The notes under the pieces were generated by a model that saw only the letters and a list, made by a program, of their open reading frames with translations, was not told where the DNA came from and searched no databases. A stretch of DNA of 64,000 nucleotides from JAJVID01 sp050247435 (GTDB lineage: Bacteria; Acidobacteriota; Blastocatellia; RBC074), in NCBI GenBank assembly GCA_050247435.1, contig JBFWUF010000041.1:1-64000 (forward strand), in the 5' to 3' direction. The position numbers and the translations under genes were made by a program. This document shows, one piece after another, positions 8,626 through 15,613 of this stretch. How positions within the stretch are numbered: the first letter of the stretch is position 1; each line of letters opens with the position of its first letter.

Positions 8626-9837
8626 TCATTTTTGGCCTCCAAGAAGCCGCTCGATCTCCTCGCTGACTTCGGCCTGCATGCCCTGTGAAACGTGCGTGTA
8701 GGTCTGCAAGGTGATCGCCACGTTCGAGTGGCCAAGCCGTTCGGAGACGGCTTTGACGTTCGTCCCGTTGGCGATAAGCACGGATGCCATCGTGTGGCGC
8801 GTCGTGTAGGGCACGAAATTCAAGGGCAACTCGGCCGCCTTCAAAATCACTTTCCAATCATCGCGCAGCGTCCATTGCGGGTATGGCTCGCCGATTTCGT
8901 TGGCGAAGATGAAGCCGTGATCCGTCCAGAGCTTTCCGACTTTCAGCCGCGCCTCTAGCTGGCGCTTGCGCTGCGCGCTCAGCACTTCAATCAGAGCGTC
9001 GGTCAACGGCAGAGTCCGGCGGCTCAGTTTGGTTTTCGGCTTCTTCAGGTACCAGTCACCGGCCTTTCGAAAGACGACGGATTGATTGATGCGCAGCGTC
9101 CGGGCACCGGTGTCCAGGTCGCTCCATTTGAGCGCCAGCAACTCGCCCGGACGGCAGCCGACATGAAACGCCAGCTTGAACAGATTGTCGAACCGCGTTC
9201 CTTCGGCGGCCGCGAGGAACTTCATAACCTGTTCCGGCGTCATCGCGCGCTCTTCTTCATCTTCCTGCTCACTGTCTTTCCATTCTTTAGGAATCTCGAC
9301 GCCGGCCATCGGACTGCCGATCAGCTTCTTTCGCTTCACGGCGAGCTTGAAGATCATACTGAAAACGGTGTGGATGTAGCGGATCGTAACCCGGCTCAGT
9401 CCGTCGTCTTTGTGCAGCTTCCCATACAGCCTCTGGATGTCATCGGCTGTAACTCTCGCGAGCAGCTTCTTTCCGAGCGCTGGCCGGATGTAGTGATTGA
9501 CGGTCTGGACGTAAACCCTGAGCGTTGACTCCGCGACGCTCAGTTTTTTCGCCTCGATCCATTCGTCAAGGAAGCTCTCGAAAGTATCGGCGTTGGCCTT
9601 GATCGGCTCGCCAGCGCGATGCCTGCGGATAATTTCCCGGAGGCGGTCCTCGGCCTGCTTGGCGCCGCCGAGAAAGGTTTCGCTGTGGTAGTGGCGCTTG
9701 CCTGTTACGGTGTCACGGCCTAGAAAGACGCGGATGACGTGCTTGCCCTTCGCGACTTCTTCACGCTGGCCGATGCGTCGGGCTTTCTTCTTCTCGGTCT
9801 TCTCTATCGGGTTTTGCTCAGGCATATCAACCATCAT
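8626..9837 (-). CDS. Tyrosine recombinase / phage-type integrase (Int1)
   Basis: Probably integrates and excises the element. Of 403 residues, the first ~60 resemble an AP2-like arm-binding region, then a SAM-like core-binding domain (FLDEWIEAKKLSVAESTLRVY) and a catalytic domain. Visible catalytic signatures are GCRPGELLALKW (Arg I), KTKLSRRTLPL (Lys), YTTRHTMASVLI (Arg II, with Tyr in place of the usual box-II His), ERLGHSN (His) and QTYTHV (nucleophile Tyr). A TTG at 9846 and ATGs at 9837, 9834 and 9825 compete as starts and no strong ribosome site decides between them. It sits against the left att-like repeat. Confidence 0.92.
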   Translation of the reverse strand: MMVDMPEQNPIEKTEKKKARRIGQREEVAKGKHVIRVFLGRDTVTGKRHYHSETFLGGAKQAEDRLREIIRRHRAGEPIKANADTFESFLDEWIEAKKLSVAESTLRVYVQTVNHYIRPALGKKLLARVTADDIQRLYGKLHKDDGLSRVTIRYIHTVFSMIFKLAVKRKKLIGSPMAGVEIPKEWKDSEQEDEEERAMTPEQVMKFLAAAEGTRFDNLFKLAFHVGCRPGELLALKWSDLDTGARTLRINQSVVFRKAGDWYLKKPKTKLSRRTLPLTDALIEVLSAQRKRQLEARLKVGKLWTDHGFIFANEIGEPYPQWTLRDDWKVILKAAELPLNFVPYTTRHTMASVLIANGTNVKAVSERLGHSNVAITLQTYTHVSQGMQAEVSEEIERLLGGQK

Positions 9838-9881
9838 GCGAATCAACGTCTACGTCCTACATTTCCTACAATCCCTAGAAT

Positions 9882-10262
9882 TCAATTAGCCCGCTGTTTG
9901 CGAAGCTCGGCCTCTGCTTCTTTGAACAAGCGTCGCCCTTCAGCTAACGCTCGCTCGCGCTCTTCAGGCGTGGCTCGGTTCATCGCTGCAAAAATCTCAA
10001 AATCTTCCTCGGTGAAATCGGGAACGTCGCCGACATTACCAGCGGCAATGCGCCGATCCTGTTCGGCCCGTTGCTCAGCTTCAGCAATCGCTTCTTCTTC
10101 GGTCATCAGGCGCAGGCCGTCGCCCCCGACGAACTTCTTGAAGAGCCGCTTAAATCGAATCTCGCGGCCAAACCGAGTGAACACAACTGGGTTATCCGGC
10201 CCGGGCTGGTTGTTCGGGTCGTTCGCTTCCGGGTCTTCGCGTTCGTCCTTGTCGTCAGCCAT
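9882..10262 (-). CDS. Acidic, charged protein of unknown function
   Basis: Not recognised. The 126-residue product has a hydrophilic Asp/Asn/Pro-rich N-terminus, a short basic stretch (FGREIRFKRLFKKF) and a C-terminal half of Glu/Ala/Arg-rich helices (EEEAIAEAEQRAEQDRR and TPEERERALAEGRRLFKEAE) likely to form coiled coil. There is no signal peptide or membrane helix. It begins three bases after the stop of the HTH gene upstream and precedes the integrase, so the three are probably one operon and it may take part in recombination control. Confidence 0.6.
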   Translation of the reverse strand: MADDKDEREDPEANDPNNQPGPDNPVVFTRFGREIRFKRLFKKFVGGDGLRLMTEEEAIAEAEQRAEQDRRIAAGNVGDVPDFTEEDFEIFAAMNRATPEERERALAEGRRLFKEAEAELRKQRAN

Positions 10263-10265
10263 CGT

Positions 10266-10604
10266 TCAGTTCCCCGCTTTCTTGCCGGCCTTCTTCGTGG
10301 GTTTCGGGGTTGCCGCCGTTCCCACATCGCCACCGTTTTCGCCTACCCGCTCTTCCATCTCCGTTTTGCGCTTTCGGCCCTTCTTCCATCCACGCTTCGG
10401 CATTAGGTCTGACTTCTGAAGCTTTGTCACCAGTGACGCCGGAATCTGCCAAGCTTTCAATCTACCCACTTCTGTTTGCTTGGCGCCTGGCAATCTCTGC
10501 TCACCCCCGCTCTGTTGCTCCTTCAGCCACCGAATGATTACCGGATAGGAGATGCCTACCTCTGCGGCAAATTCCCTTGCTGTCAGCATACGCTTTTTCT
10601 CCAT
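10266..10604 (-). CDS. Excisionase/MerR-like HTH DNA-binding protein
   Basis: Probable regulator or recombination directionality factor. Of 112 residues, the N-terminal MLTAREFAAEVGISYPVIIRW is a winged-helix/MerR-type helix-turn-helix. The C-terminus is unusually basic and low complexity (KRGWKKGRKRKTEM, then a Pro/Lys-rich end), which would add nonspecific DNA binding. It is the first gene of the minus cluster leading to the integrase and is divergent from the SWIM-protein gene across a region with direct-repeat operator candidates. An alternative start is the ATG five codons later. A role in excision rather than repression is inference. Confidence 0.72.
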   Translation of the reverse strand: MEKKRMLTAREFAAEVGISYPVIIRWLKEQQSGGEQRLPGAKQTEVGRLKAWQIPASLVTKLQKSDLMPKRGWKKGRKRKTEMEERVGENGGDVGTAATPKPTKKAGKKAGN

Positions 10605-10712
10605 TCATTAAGTTTATCCTCGAATTACTTTATTAGCGAGCAAATACGGGCACCTACTGTTTGAGCCTGCGAAGACTGTACAGACTATCAATCACTCAGT
10701 CAATGGATATTT

Positions 10713-10765
10713 TTATACGTGTGATAAAATATCTTTTGAATAAATTTATATGTGTGATAATATCC
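10713..10765. promoter_or_regulatory. Tandem operator-like direct repeats in the divergent region
   Basis: Two AT-rich near-copies, TTATACGTGTGATAAAATAT from 10713 and TTATATGTGTGATAATATCC from 10746, both containing GTGTGATAA, are spaced 33 bp apart, about three helical turns. They lie between the divergent genes at 10604 and 10802 and are the most AT-rich part of the element. Binding by an element regulator is inferred. Confidence 0.6.
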
Positions 10766-10801
10766 GCCTCGTCAGTTGATACCACGAAGGGACACAAACC
10801 G

Positions 10802-11176
10802 ATGATCAAACTTGAATCCACCAAAATGACAAAAGCAATCGAGCGGGCGAAAGCGATCCGCCCGCGCGTCCGCGTCATCAGCGCCGATGCCCGCACCTAC
10901 TCAGTGACCGGCAGCAAGGGCGATGTTTACACCGTCAAGTTTGCCGTGGCGAATGGCCTGAAGCTGGCCGAATGCGATTGCAAGGCAGGGCAGCGCGGCC
11001 AGATGTGCTTCCACGTCGCCGCCGCCGCTTCGATCAACATCGCTGTCCAATCACAGCGGCAAGCAGCCCCAGCCCCTGCCGCTCCTCTTCCCGTTCCGAC
11101 GGTCAAGCGCCGCCCGTCCGGTTGGTACGGCCAGCGCATCAGTAACGCGATGATCGTGGACGGGTGGGCGGTTTAA
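10802..11176 (+). CDS. SWIM zinc-finger protein
   Basis: The 124-residue product has the SWIM pattern CxC-x8-CxH (CDCKAGQRGQMCFH, residues 60-73), a zinc-binding fold used in DNA or protein contacts and found in some ATPases and transposition or repair factors. The N-terminal half (VISADARTYSVTGSKGDVYTVKF) resembles the beta strands that usually precede SWIM fingers. The C-terminal part is Ala/Pro-rich followed by a basic tail. The ATG at 10802, preceded by AAGGGA, is chosen over upstream starts that would translate the AT-rich operator region. It is first in the plus cluster. Exact role unknown. Confidence 0.78.
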   Translation: MIKLESTKMTKAIERAKAIRPRVRVISADARTYSVTGSKGDVYTVKFAVANGLKLAECDCKAGQRGQMCFHVAAAASINIAVQSQRQAAPAPAAPLPVPTVKRRPSGWYGQRISNAMIVDGWAV

Positions 11177-11207
11177 GCCGCCTGCCCTGCCTTGGAGGTC
11201 TTCGACG

Positions 11208-11483
11208 ATGATCAATACTGAACCAAACCCACAAGAAGCGCTCGCGGCCATCGTCGCCGCAGGCGTCGCCCATTACGAAGCAAGGTTTGCCCCTGCTCTT
11301 CCCGCGCAGGCCGTCGAGACTGAAGCGCCGGAACCTCTCACGGCCTTGGCCGTTGACGCAGATCGCCAGCGCGAGCTTTGCCTTGCCTGCCCGCTCGACG
11401 ATTGCGTCGGCGTTCAAAGCGCGGCTTGCCCGATCCGCATTGAGTCTCGGCGCGTGTGGCGCGAAAGGAAGGTGAGCCAATGA
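11208..11483 (+). CDS. Small cysteine-cluster protein, function unknown
   Basis: Not recognised as a named family. The 91-residue product has an Ala/Glu-rich helical N-terminus and a C-terminal cluster CLACPLDDCVGVQSAACP with four cysteines (spacing C-x2-C-x4-C-x7-C), suited to binding zinc or an iron-sulfur centre, followed by an Arg-rich tail. A strong ribosome site (GGAGGTC) precedes the ATG. Its TGA overlaps the next gene's ATG (ATGA at 11480-11483), so the two are translationally coupled. Confidence 0.65.
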   Translation: MINTEPNPQEALAAIVAAGVAHYEARFAPALPAQAVETEAPEPLTALAVDADRQRELCLACPLDDCVGVQSAACPIRIESRRVWRERKVSQ

Positions 11484-11767
11484 GCGACGGCATTGTGTAC
11501 CTGATTCATTTCAACAAGCCCTACGCCCACGCCCGGCATTATCTGGGCTTCACCACAAACCTCGATCATCGCATCACGGATCATCTGTGTGGGATGGGCG
11601 CCCGGCTGATGGAAGTCATCACCGAGGCCGGCATCGAGTGGCGCGTTGTCCGCACCTGGCAGGGTGATCGCAAGCTTGAACGCCAATTGAAAAAACGCAA
11701 GGAAGCGCCCGCGCTATGCCCCGTTTGCGCGGGCAAGGCCGCTCTGAAACGAGCAAACGTCACATAA
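11480..11767 (+). CDS. GIY-YIG-like nuclease-domain protein
   Basis: The 95-residue product starts GIVYLIHF and continues HARHYLGFTTNLDHRITDH, a divergent GIY-YIG arrangement (IVYL and HYLGF strands followed by the conserved Arg), ending with a CPVC cysteine pair. Small stand-alone proteins with this layout occur in bacteria and mobile elements and are annotated as GIY-YIG-like nucleases, but activity is unproven and the catalytic Glu is not obvious. The ATG at 11480 overlaps the previous stop. It could act as a nicking enzyme or as an inactive DNA-binding relative. Confidence 0.65.
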   Translation: MSDGIVYLIHFNKPYAHARHYLGFTTNLDHRITDHLCGMGARLMEVITEAGIEWRVVRTWQGDRKLERQLKKRKEAPALCPVCAGKAALKRANVT

Positions 11768-11772
11768 AGCGA

Positions 11773-11859
11773 AGGCTCTCGGAAGTGACAGCTTTCGAGA
11801 GCCTGCCGACGATCAACACCGGAGTGGTGACCGCTCTTGCAAGTTCAGTCTACCACTCC
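11773..11859 (+). promoter_or_regulatory. Two successive hairpins before the ImmA-like gene
   Basis: Hairpin 1: 11773-11785 pairs with 11792-11804 (13 bp, one mismatch, 6-nt loop). Hairpin 2: GGAGTGGT at 11821-11828 pairs with 11852-11859. Neither has a T-run. They fill the only long gap in the plus cluster, between the nuclease-like gene and the ribosome site at ~11870, and may control or process the message. Confidence 0.55.
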
Positions 11860-11880
11860 CCCAACCAACAAGGGAGCGAT

Positions 11881-12429
11881 ATGAATTCAAATGCTCTTGC
11901 CGTCAGAGGCAACCACCTGCCGGCGGATTTACAGGAGAGAGTTCACACGACGCGGCGCGCGCGCCTGCTGGCGATTCAAGACCCGCTGGAATCACCCAGA
12001 GGTGAGATGATTCGCAGGAAGGCCCCGCACGGATGGAATCTCGACATGTTCACAATGGAATCTTTTCGGCGTCAGTGCGTCGAGGCCGGAATCACGGTTC
12101 ATGAAATACCATTGGAAAGCCAGCTTGGCGCTTACATCCCCGGCGCTGGCTTTCCCACCATCGCCCTTAATGATGCCCTCTCGGAACTGGATAAAGTCTT
12201 CATCGGCTTCCACGAACTAGGCCATTACTACTTGCATCCGAGAACGGCCCGGCTCTTCACCGGAATGACAAAGCTCATCGAGGTTGAGGCAGACATCTTC
12301 GCGGCCTGCGCGATGATCCCGCTGCCTGCCCTTCTTCGCTATTCACCAAGCCGAATCATAAAGCGCTATGGCGACTCGGCTGAGATGGTTGAAATCAGGC
12401 GCGTGATCTTCGACCGCTGGCAAATCTGA
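11881..12429 (+). CDS. ImmA/IrrE-family metallopeptidase
   Basis: The 182-residue product has the zinc-peptidase motif GFHELGHYYLHP (HExxH) and a downstream EVEADIFAACAMIP helix with the third metal ligand, the pattern of ImmA/IrrE (COG2856) proteins. In ICEBs1, ImmA cleaves the element repressor ImmR to induce excision, so a similar anti-repressor role is reasonable here but not shown. The N-terminal ~55 residues are basic and unlike the family core. ATG at 11881 with AAGGGAGC upstream. The next gene (Int2) starts 10 bp after its stop, suggesting linked expression of peptidase and recombinase. Confidence 0.85.
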   Translation: MNSNALAVRGNHLPADLQERVHTTRRARLLAIQDPLESPRGEMIRRKAPHGWNLDMFTMESFRRQCVEAGITVHEIPLESQLGAYIPGAGFPTIALNDALSELDKVFIGFHELGHYYLHPRTARLFTGMTKLIEVEADIFAACAMIPLPALLRYSPSRIIKRYGDSAEMVEIRRVIFDRWQI

Positions 12430-12439
12430 GAGGAGCTAC

Positions 12440-13600
12440 ATGCGAAAAGTTCACAGAGGCGTTGCGAGACGCAAAGACAAAAAAGGCCGGGTCAAATTCT
12501 TCGCCCGCATCGTCTGGACTCTGCCCGACGGCACGACGCGCAGCAAAGAGAAAGCCGCCACATCGAAGACGCACGCCCGCACCCTGGCCGATCAGCTCGC
12601 GGGCCAATTCAACCAGCACGGCCCTGAAACGATTGAAGCCGAGAAGATGACTTTCGAGGCCCTCGCTGAAGCCTACAAAAAGGCCAGAGTGATCGAGGCT
12701 GTTTACGACGGGGAAATAAAAGTGGCGGGGATGCGGGCGAAGGTCAACGCTGAGCAGGAAGTAAAAACACTGGTCAAATATTGGCGCGCCTCGCTCATTC
12801 AGAAGATCACTCACGCCGACCTCGAAGCGTTCAAGCTCCATCGCCTCCGAACGCCGACGGTCAAAGGGACCCAGCGCAAGATGTCGAGCGTCAATCACGA
12901 TCTGCGCCGGATGCGGGCGATGCTGAACTTCGCCAAGCGAAAGAGGTGGCTCACGTCCAACCCGTTCAACGAAGGCGAGCCGCTCATCAGCGAAGCGGCC
13001 GAAATCCCGCGCGATCGAGGCGAGCAGCCCGGCGAACTGGCGCGAATCTTGGCGGCCTGCACTGGCCGCCGCGCTCACATGAAAGCCTTCATCCTCTGCC
13101 TTGTGGACACCGCGCTCAGGGTGAGCGAGGCCCGGCAACTTACGCGCGGGGCGATTGACCTCGAAAAGATGCTCATCACGGCGAAGGCTTCGACGACGAA
13201 GACCAACCGCCGGCGCTACGTTCCCATCTCCGAACGCCTCGCCGCCGAGCTGCGTCCGCTGATCGAAGCTGCCGCTGATGGCGAGCCGATCTTCGGGGAC
13301 TTCAAATCGAACAAGCGCGCGTGGAAATCAATCTGTGAAGAAGCCGGCGTGACTGACTTGCAACTCCGCGACTTCCGCCACTGGGGCGCAACGCAGATCG
13401 CGAGCGCCCTGGCCGCCGCCGGCCTTCCCTGGCAACACGGGATGGCCACCACGGGCCATACCCAGGTCAAAACCTATCTTCGGTATCTGAACAAAGACGA
13501 AATCACGGCGAAGCAAACGGGCGATGCGCTCAGGCTTCATCGTGAGAGTCAGTCGGGCGCCGATGAATTCGCCGAAGCAGAAAGCCCGCTGGTCCACTAA
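12440..13600 (+). CDS. Second tyrosine recombinase / integrase (Int2)
   Basis: A 386-residue site-specific recombinase unrelated in detail to Int1. The N-terminus resembles an arm-type domain (GRVKFFARIVWTLPDGTTRS). Catalytic signatures: DTALRVSEARQL (Arg I), TKTNRRRYVPIS (Lys), LQLRDFRHWGATQ (Arg II, with Arg where box-II His is usual), TTGHTQVKTYLRYLNKD (His and Tyr). It follows the ImmA-like gene by 10 bp with GAGGAG as ribosome site and ends in a strong hairpin overlapping its stop. It may perform a separate recombination such as dimer resolution, or be the relic of a second element. Confidence 0.9.
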   Translation: MRKVHRGVARRKDKKGRVKFFARIVWTLPDGTTRSKEKAATSKTHARTLADQLAGQFNQHGPETIEAEKMTFEALAEAYKKARVIEAVYDGEIKVAGMRAKVNAEQEVKTLVKYWRASLIQKITHADLEAFKLHRLRTPTVKGTQRKMSSVNHDLRRMRAMLNFAKRKRWLTSNPFNEGEPLISEAAEIPRDRGEQPGELARILAACTGRRAHMKAFILCLVDTALRVSEARQLTRGAIDLEKMLITAKASTTKTNRRRYVPISERLAAELRPLIEAAADGEPIFGDFKSNKRAWKSICEEAGVTDLQLRDFRHWGATQIASALAAAGLPWQHGMATTGHTQVKTYLRYLNKDEITAKQTGDALRLHRESQSGADEFAEAESPLVH

Positions 13601-13612
13601 ACCAGCGGGCTT
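13582..13612. terminator. Strong hairpin overlapping the Int2 stop codon
   Basis: AAGCCCGCTGGT (13582-13593) pairs perfectly with 13601-13612 around a 7-nt loop containing the TAA stop. The T-run is poor (TTCAAAC), so it may end transcription weakly or protect the mRNA 3' end. Confidence 0.6.
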
Positions 13613-13696
13613 CAAACATCAACCACCGCCGAAGCGATAGGCCAATGCCTCAAGCAAATCCTACTGCTTCGGCTTTCCCTTTGGAAAGGAAAGCAA

Positions 13697-14548
13697 ATGT
13701 CGAAACAATTTCTCAGCGCGCGCGCTCAAATGGCCATTGTCGGAGTTGGCCTCTGGCTGTTGCTCGCGCTGTGGTCGCTTTCAGCCTTCTGGCAGCACAT
13801 AGACGATCTGGGCGCGTCTTACCGCCTGGCTTCGCATTGCGGCGCAATGGGTGGCGAATTCGCCCTGCTCGCTCTCGTTCTCTTCCACTGTTTCAACAAG
13901 CATATCGGCGTCCGCCGCTGGTCGCTCATCTTCGGCTTTATCCTGGCCTCTGTGATCCTGATTCACGCCGGCGCGCTCCGAGGCGCGAGCGAAGCGAAGA
14001 CGGCCCGGCTCGACACCGAGAAGCGATTGACGGAAGCACTCACACATGTGAGCAACGATCAGTCCGCGAATCTTGCCGAAACTAACGCACAGATCGCCGC
14101 AGGCCGTCGCCAGCGCGAACGCCTGGCCCTGGCCGACAAGTCGAACGCGCAGCAAGGCGAGATTGCCAAAGCCGCTCAAGAGAAGATCGCCGCCGAAATC
14201 ACAGCCACGGATGAGAAAGTCAAAGACGCTAGCATCCTGCCCCGCTGGTACCTGGACGGCTGGTGTTATTCGGTTCTGTTCATCCTGTCGCTGCTCTTCA
14301 TCAGCATCACATTTTTGCTGATGATGAATAACGAGGACATTGATACGAATTTCGACGGCAAGCCGGACAAAGATCAGCCTGATCTATTCCCCAAACAGGA
14401 GCGGTCAACGCCTTCGGCCACCGCTCCAGTCGCCGCGTCGAGCAAGCCAACTCCGAAGCCGGTCGTTACCTGGCGCGGTGGCCGGATGGTGAGCAACGAA
14501 GGCAACGGTGTCGCCGATTGGCCGGACAAAGACGCGGGAAAAGCCTAG
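13697..14548 (+). CDS. Element-encoded multi-pass membrane protein with coiled coil
   Basis: Function unknown. Of 283 residues, hydrophobic helices lie near 12-32, 50-66, 75-93 and 190-212. Between the third and fourth is a ~90-residue charged, Ala/Glu/Lys-rich region (about 97-180) that should form coiled coil, probably outside or spanning the inner face. After the last helix comes DTNFDGKPDKDQPD, resembling a calcium-binding DxNxDGxxD loop, then a Pro/Ser-rich tail. AAAGGAAAGCAA precedes the ATG. Topology resembles mobile-element membrane proteins of unknown role. It could be a host-interaction or exclusion factor, but nothing here proves that. Confidence 0.7.
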   Translation: MSKQFLSARAQMAIVGVGLWLLLALWSLSAFWQHIDDLGASYRLASHCGAMGGEFALLALVLFHCFNKHIGVRRWSLIFGFILASVILIHAGALRGASEAKTARLDTEKRLTEALTHVSNDQSANLAETNAQIAAGRRQRERLALADKSNAQQGEIAKAAQEKIAAEITATDEKVKDASILPRWYLDGWCYSVLFILSLLFISITFLLMMNNEDIDTNFDGKPDKDQPDLFPKQERSTPSATAPVAASSKPTPKPVVTWRGGRMVSNEGNGVADWPDKDAGKA

Positions 14549-14553
14549 CGCCG

Positions 14554-14943
14554 ATGATTCGACACGCCCCGCCGCTGGCGTCCTTTTCCAGCCCGGCGGT
14601 CGAATCATCGGCGCGAATCCAACCGCCTGCGCTCAAGGTCCAGCCGGTTGAAAAACCTTCTGTGGAGAAGGTTGAAAAACCTTCTGCAAAATCCCGTAAG
14701 TTATACTCCGGTACCGGAGCATTACTTACGGAGTCTTCAGACGTTGAATGGGAGCGCAACAAAAGCGGCGGTTTCGAGTGCTGGCACAGTCCGCCTGGCG
14801 CGACGGATCGAAGCCAGAAAGTCTATCTGGCATACGCCGGAAAGAAGCTCCTGGCCGAATGGGAGAACCTGACGCCAGCCGCACGGCTGCCAGCCATTGA
14901 AGCATGGATTAGAGAGAAGCGGGCAGGGAAGGTGATCAACTGA
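14554..14943 (+). CDS. Hypothetical protein of the element
   Basis: Not recognised. From the ATG at 14554 it has 129 residues; an upstream start at 14518 would overlap the membrane-protein gene by 31 bp. The N-terminal half is Pro/Ser/Lys-rich with a repeated VEKPS unit encoded by a 17-bp DNA repeat (14646-14662 and 14670-14686). The C-terminal half (ECWHSPPGATDRSQKVYLAY, EWENLTPAARLPAIEAWIRE) looks folded. A 34-bp palindrome lies inside the gene at 14696-14729. Last gene of the plus cluster, followed by a bidirectional terminator. Confidence 0.6.
   Translation: MIRHAPPLASFSSPAVESSARIQPPALKVQPVEKPSVEKVEKPSAKSRKLYSGTGALLTESSDVEWERNKSGGFECWHSPPGATDRSQKVYLAYAGKKLLAEWENLTPAARLPAIEAWIREKRAGKVIN
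14646..14686. repeat. 17-bp direct repeat, each copy a small palindrome
   Basis: GGTTGAAAAACCTTCTG occurs twice, 24 bp apart, and each copy contains the self-complementary arms GGTT/AACC. It lies 10 bp before the larger palindrome at 14696-14729, within the coding sequence. Confidence 0.7.
14696..14729. repeat. 34-bp palindrome with a perfect 14-bp core
   Basis: The core CTCCGGTACCGGAG (14706-14719) is self-complementary. Outer arms GTAAGT (14696-14701) and ACTTAC (14724-14729) are complementary too. The same GTAAGT/ACTTAC half-sites recur in the palindrome at 18855-18888, suggesting a shared binding protein. Confidence 0.7.
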
Positions 14944-14950
14944 GAACAGA

Positions 14951-14975
14951 AAAGCCGGGTTAATCGCCCGGCTTT
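14951..14975. terminator. Bidirectional terminator between convergent clusters
   Basis: AAAGCCGGG (14951-14959) pairs with CCCGGCTTT (14967-14975), followed by TT on the plus strand and preceded by AGAACAGA, which gives a weaker T-rich tail on the minus strand. It lies between the ends of the plus and minus clusters and overlaps the last codons of the minus-strand gene. Confidence 0.8.
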
Positions 14976-15184
14976 TTCTCGTTCAGGTTGCGCCCATAGA
15001 ACGGATATTCATCCCGCCCCGACGCATCCAGCCTTCGGACCTTGCCGGAGCGTTCCAACTCCCGCAATGCGCGTTTCATCTCGCGGCCTTCCCATTCTTC
15101 GATGCCGAAATCTTCAAGCAGTTCGGTCAGGGATAGCGGGCAAGGTTGGAGATGATCGAGGATGGCCGCAGCAAGGGAGGTCAT
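14960..15184 (-). CDS. Small winged-helix-like protein
   Basis: Of 74 residues, the sequence AAAILDHLQPCPLSLTELLE, then GREMKRALRELERSGKVRRL and DEYPFYGRN, follows the helix-helix-helix-wing pattern of small winged-helix DNA-binding domains with no other domain. Start ATG at 15184 is preferred over a TTG at 15253 that would run back through the neighbouring gene's stop region. Last gene of the right minus cluster. DNA binding is inferred from fold pattern only. Confidence 0.62.
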   Translation of the reverse strand: MTSLAAAILDHLQPCPLSLTELLEDFGIEEWEGREMKRALRELERSGKVRRLDASGRDEYPFYGRNLNEKKPGD

Positions 15185-15230
15185 GCCTTTTCGACGTTGT
15201 AGAGCCTCGGGCCGATGAATAAAGGGGGAT

Positions 15231-15506
15231 TCACGACTTGTGGACGATTTCAATTTTCACCGGAACGGCCGCCCCCGAATAGCTCATCTGATCCATCGTT
15301 TTCGGCTTACCGTAGGCGTAAGCGAACAGGAGTTTGCAGGCTTCGATGTCGCCATCCGTCGCCGCTTTGATCAGCCGTTTGAGAATGGCAACGCGCTGCG
15401 CCCGGGGCAAAAGATCGTCGAGCAAGGCCGTAAGGTCTGCGCTGAGCGGCTTCTGTTTGCGGCCAGCGCCCAGCCTGCGTCCACCGTGTTTTGATCGCTC
15501 TCCCAT
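15231..15506 (-). CDS. Small GGxRxGAGRK-motif protein (terminase-small-subunit-like N-terminus)
   Basis: The 91-residue product begins with HGGRRLGAGRKQKPLS, a motif often found at the N-terminus of phage small-terminase and related DNA-binding proteins, followed by helices (AQRVAILKRLIKAATDGDIE, LLFAYAYGKPKTM). It is much shorter than a working terminase small subunit (~150-200) and no large subunit is present, so packaging function is doubtful. ATG at 15506 is preferred over a TTG at 15530. It precedes the winged-helix gene by 46 bp. Confidence 0.6.
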   Translation of the reverse strand: MGERSKHGGRRLGAGRKQKPLSADLTALLDDLLPRAQRVAILKRLIKAATDGDIEACKLLFAYAYGKPKTMDQMSYSGAAVPVKIEIVHKS

Positions 15507-15565
15507 AACTTGATAAAACTGCGAATTCAAGACCGCAAGTCTTTAACTCTCGCAATTTGACGATT

Positions 15566-15606
15566 GAAAAACTACCAGGCCGGCAGAGCAGGGAAGCCGC
15601 CGGCCT
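15566..15606 (-). terminator. Terminator after the 247-residue helical protein
   Basis: AGGCCGGC (15577-15584) pairs with GCCGGCCT (15599-15606). On the minus strand the hairpin is followed by TGGTAGTTTTTCAATC. It lies 8 bp beyond the stop at 15614. A T-run on the plus side (GTGTTTTTC) makes it potentially bidirectional. Confidence 0.75.
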
Positions 15607-15613
15607 GTGTTTT

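Noticed and set aside
15231..15506. Functional phage terminase small subunit
   Set aside because: Only the N-terminal motif matches, the protein is too short, and no large terminase or capsid gene is present.
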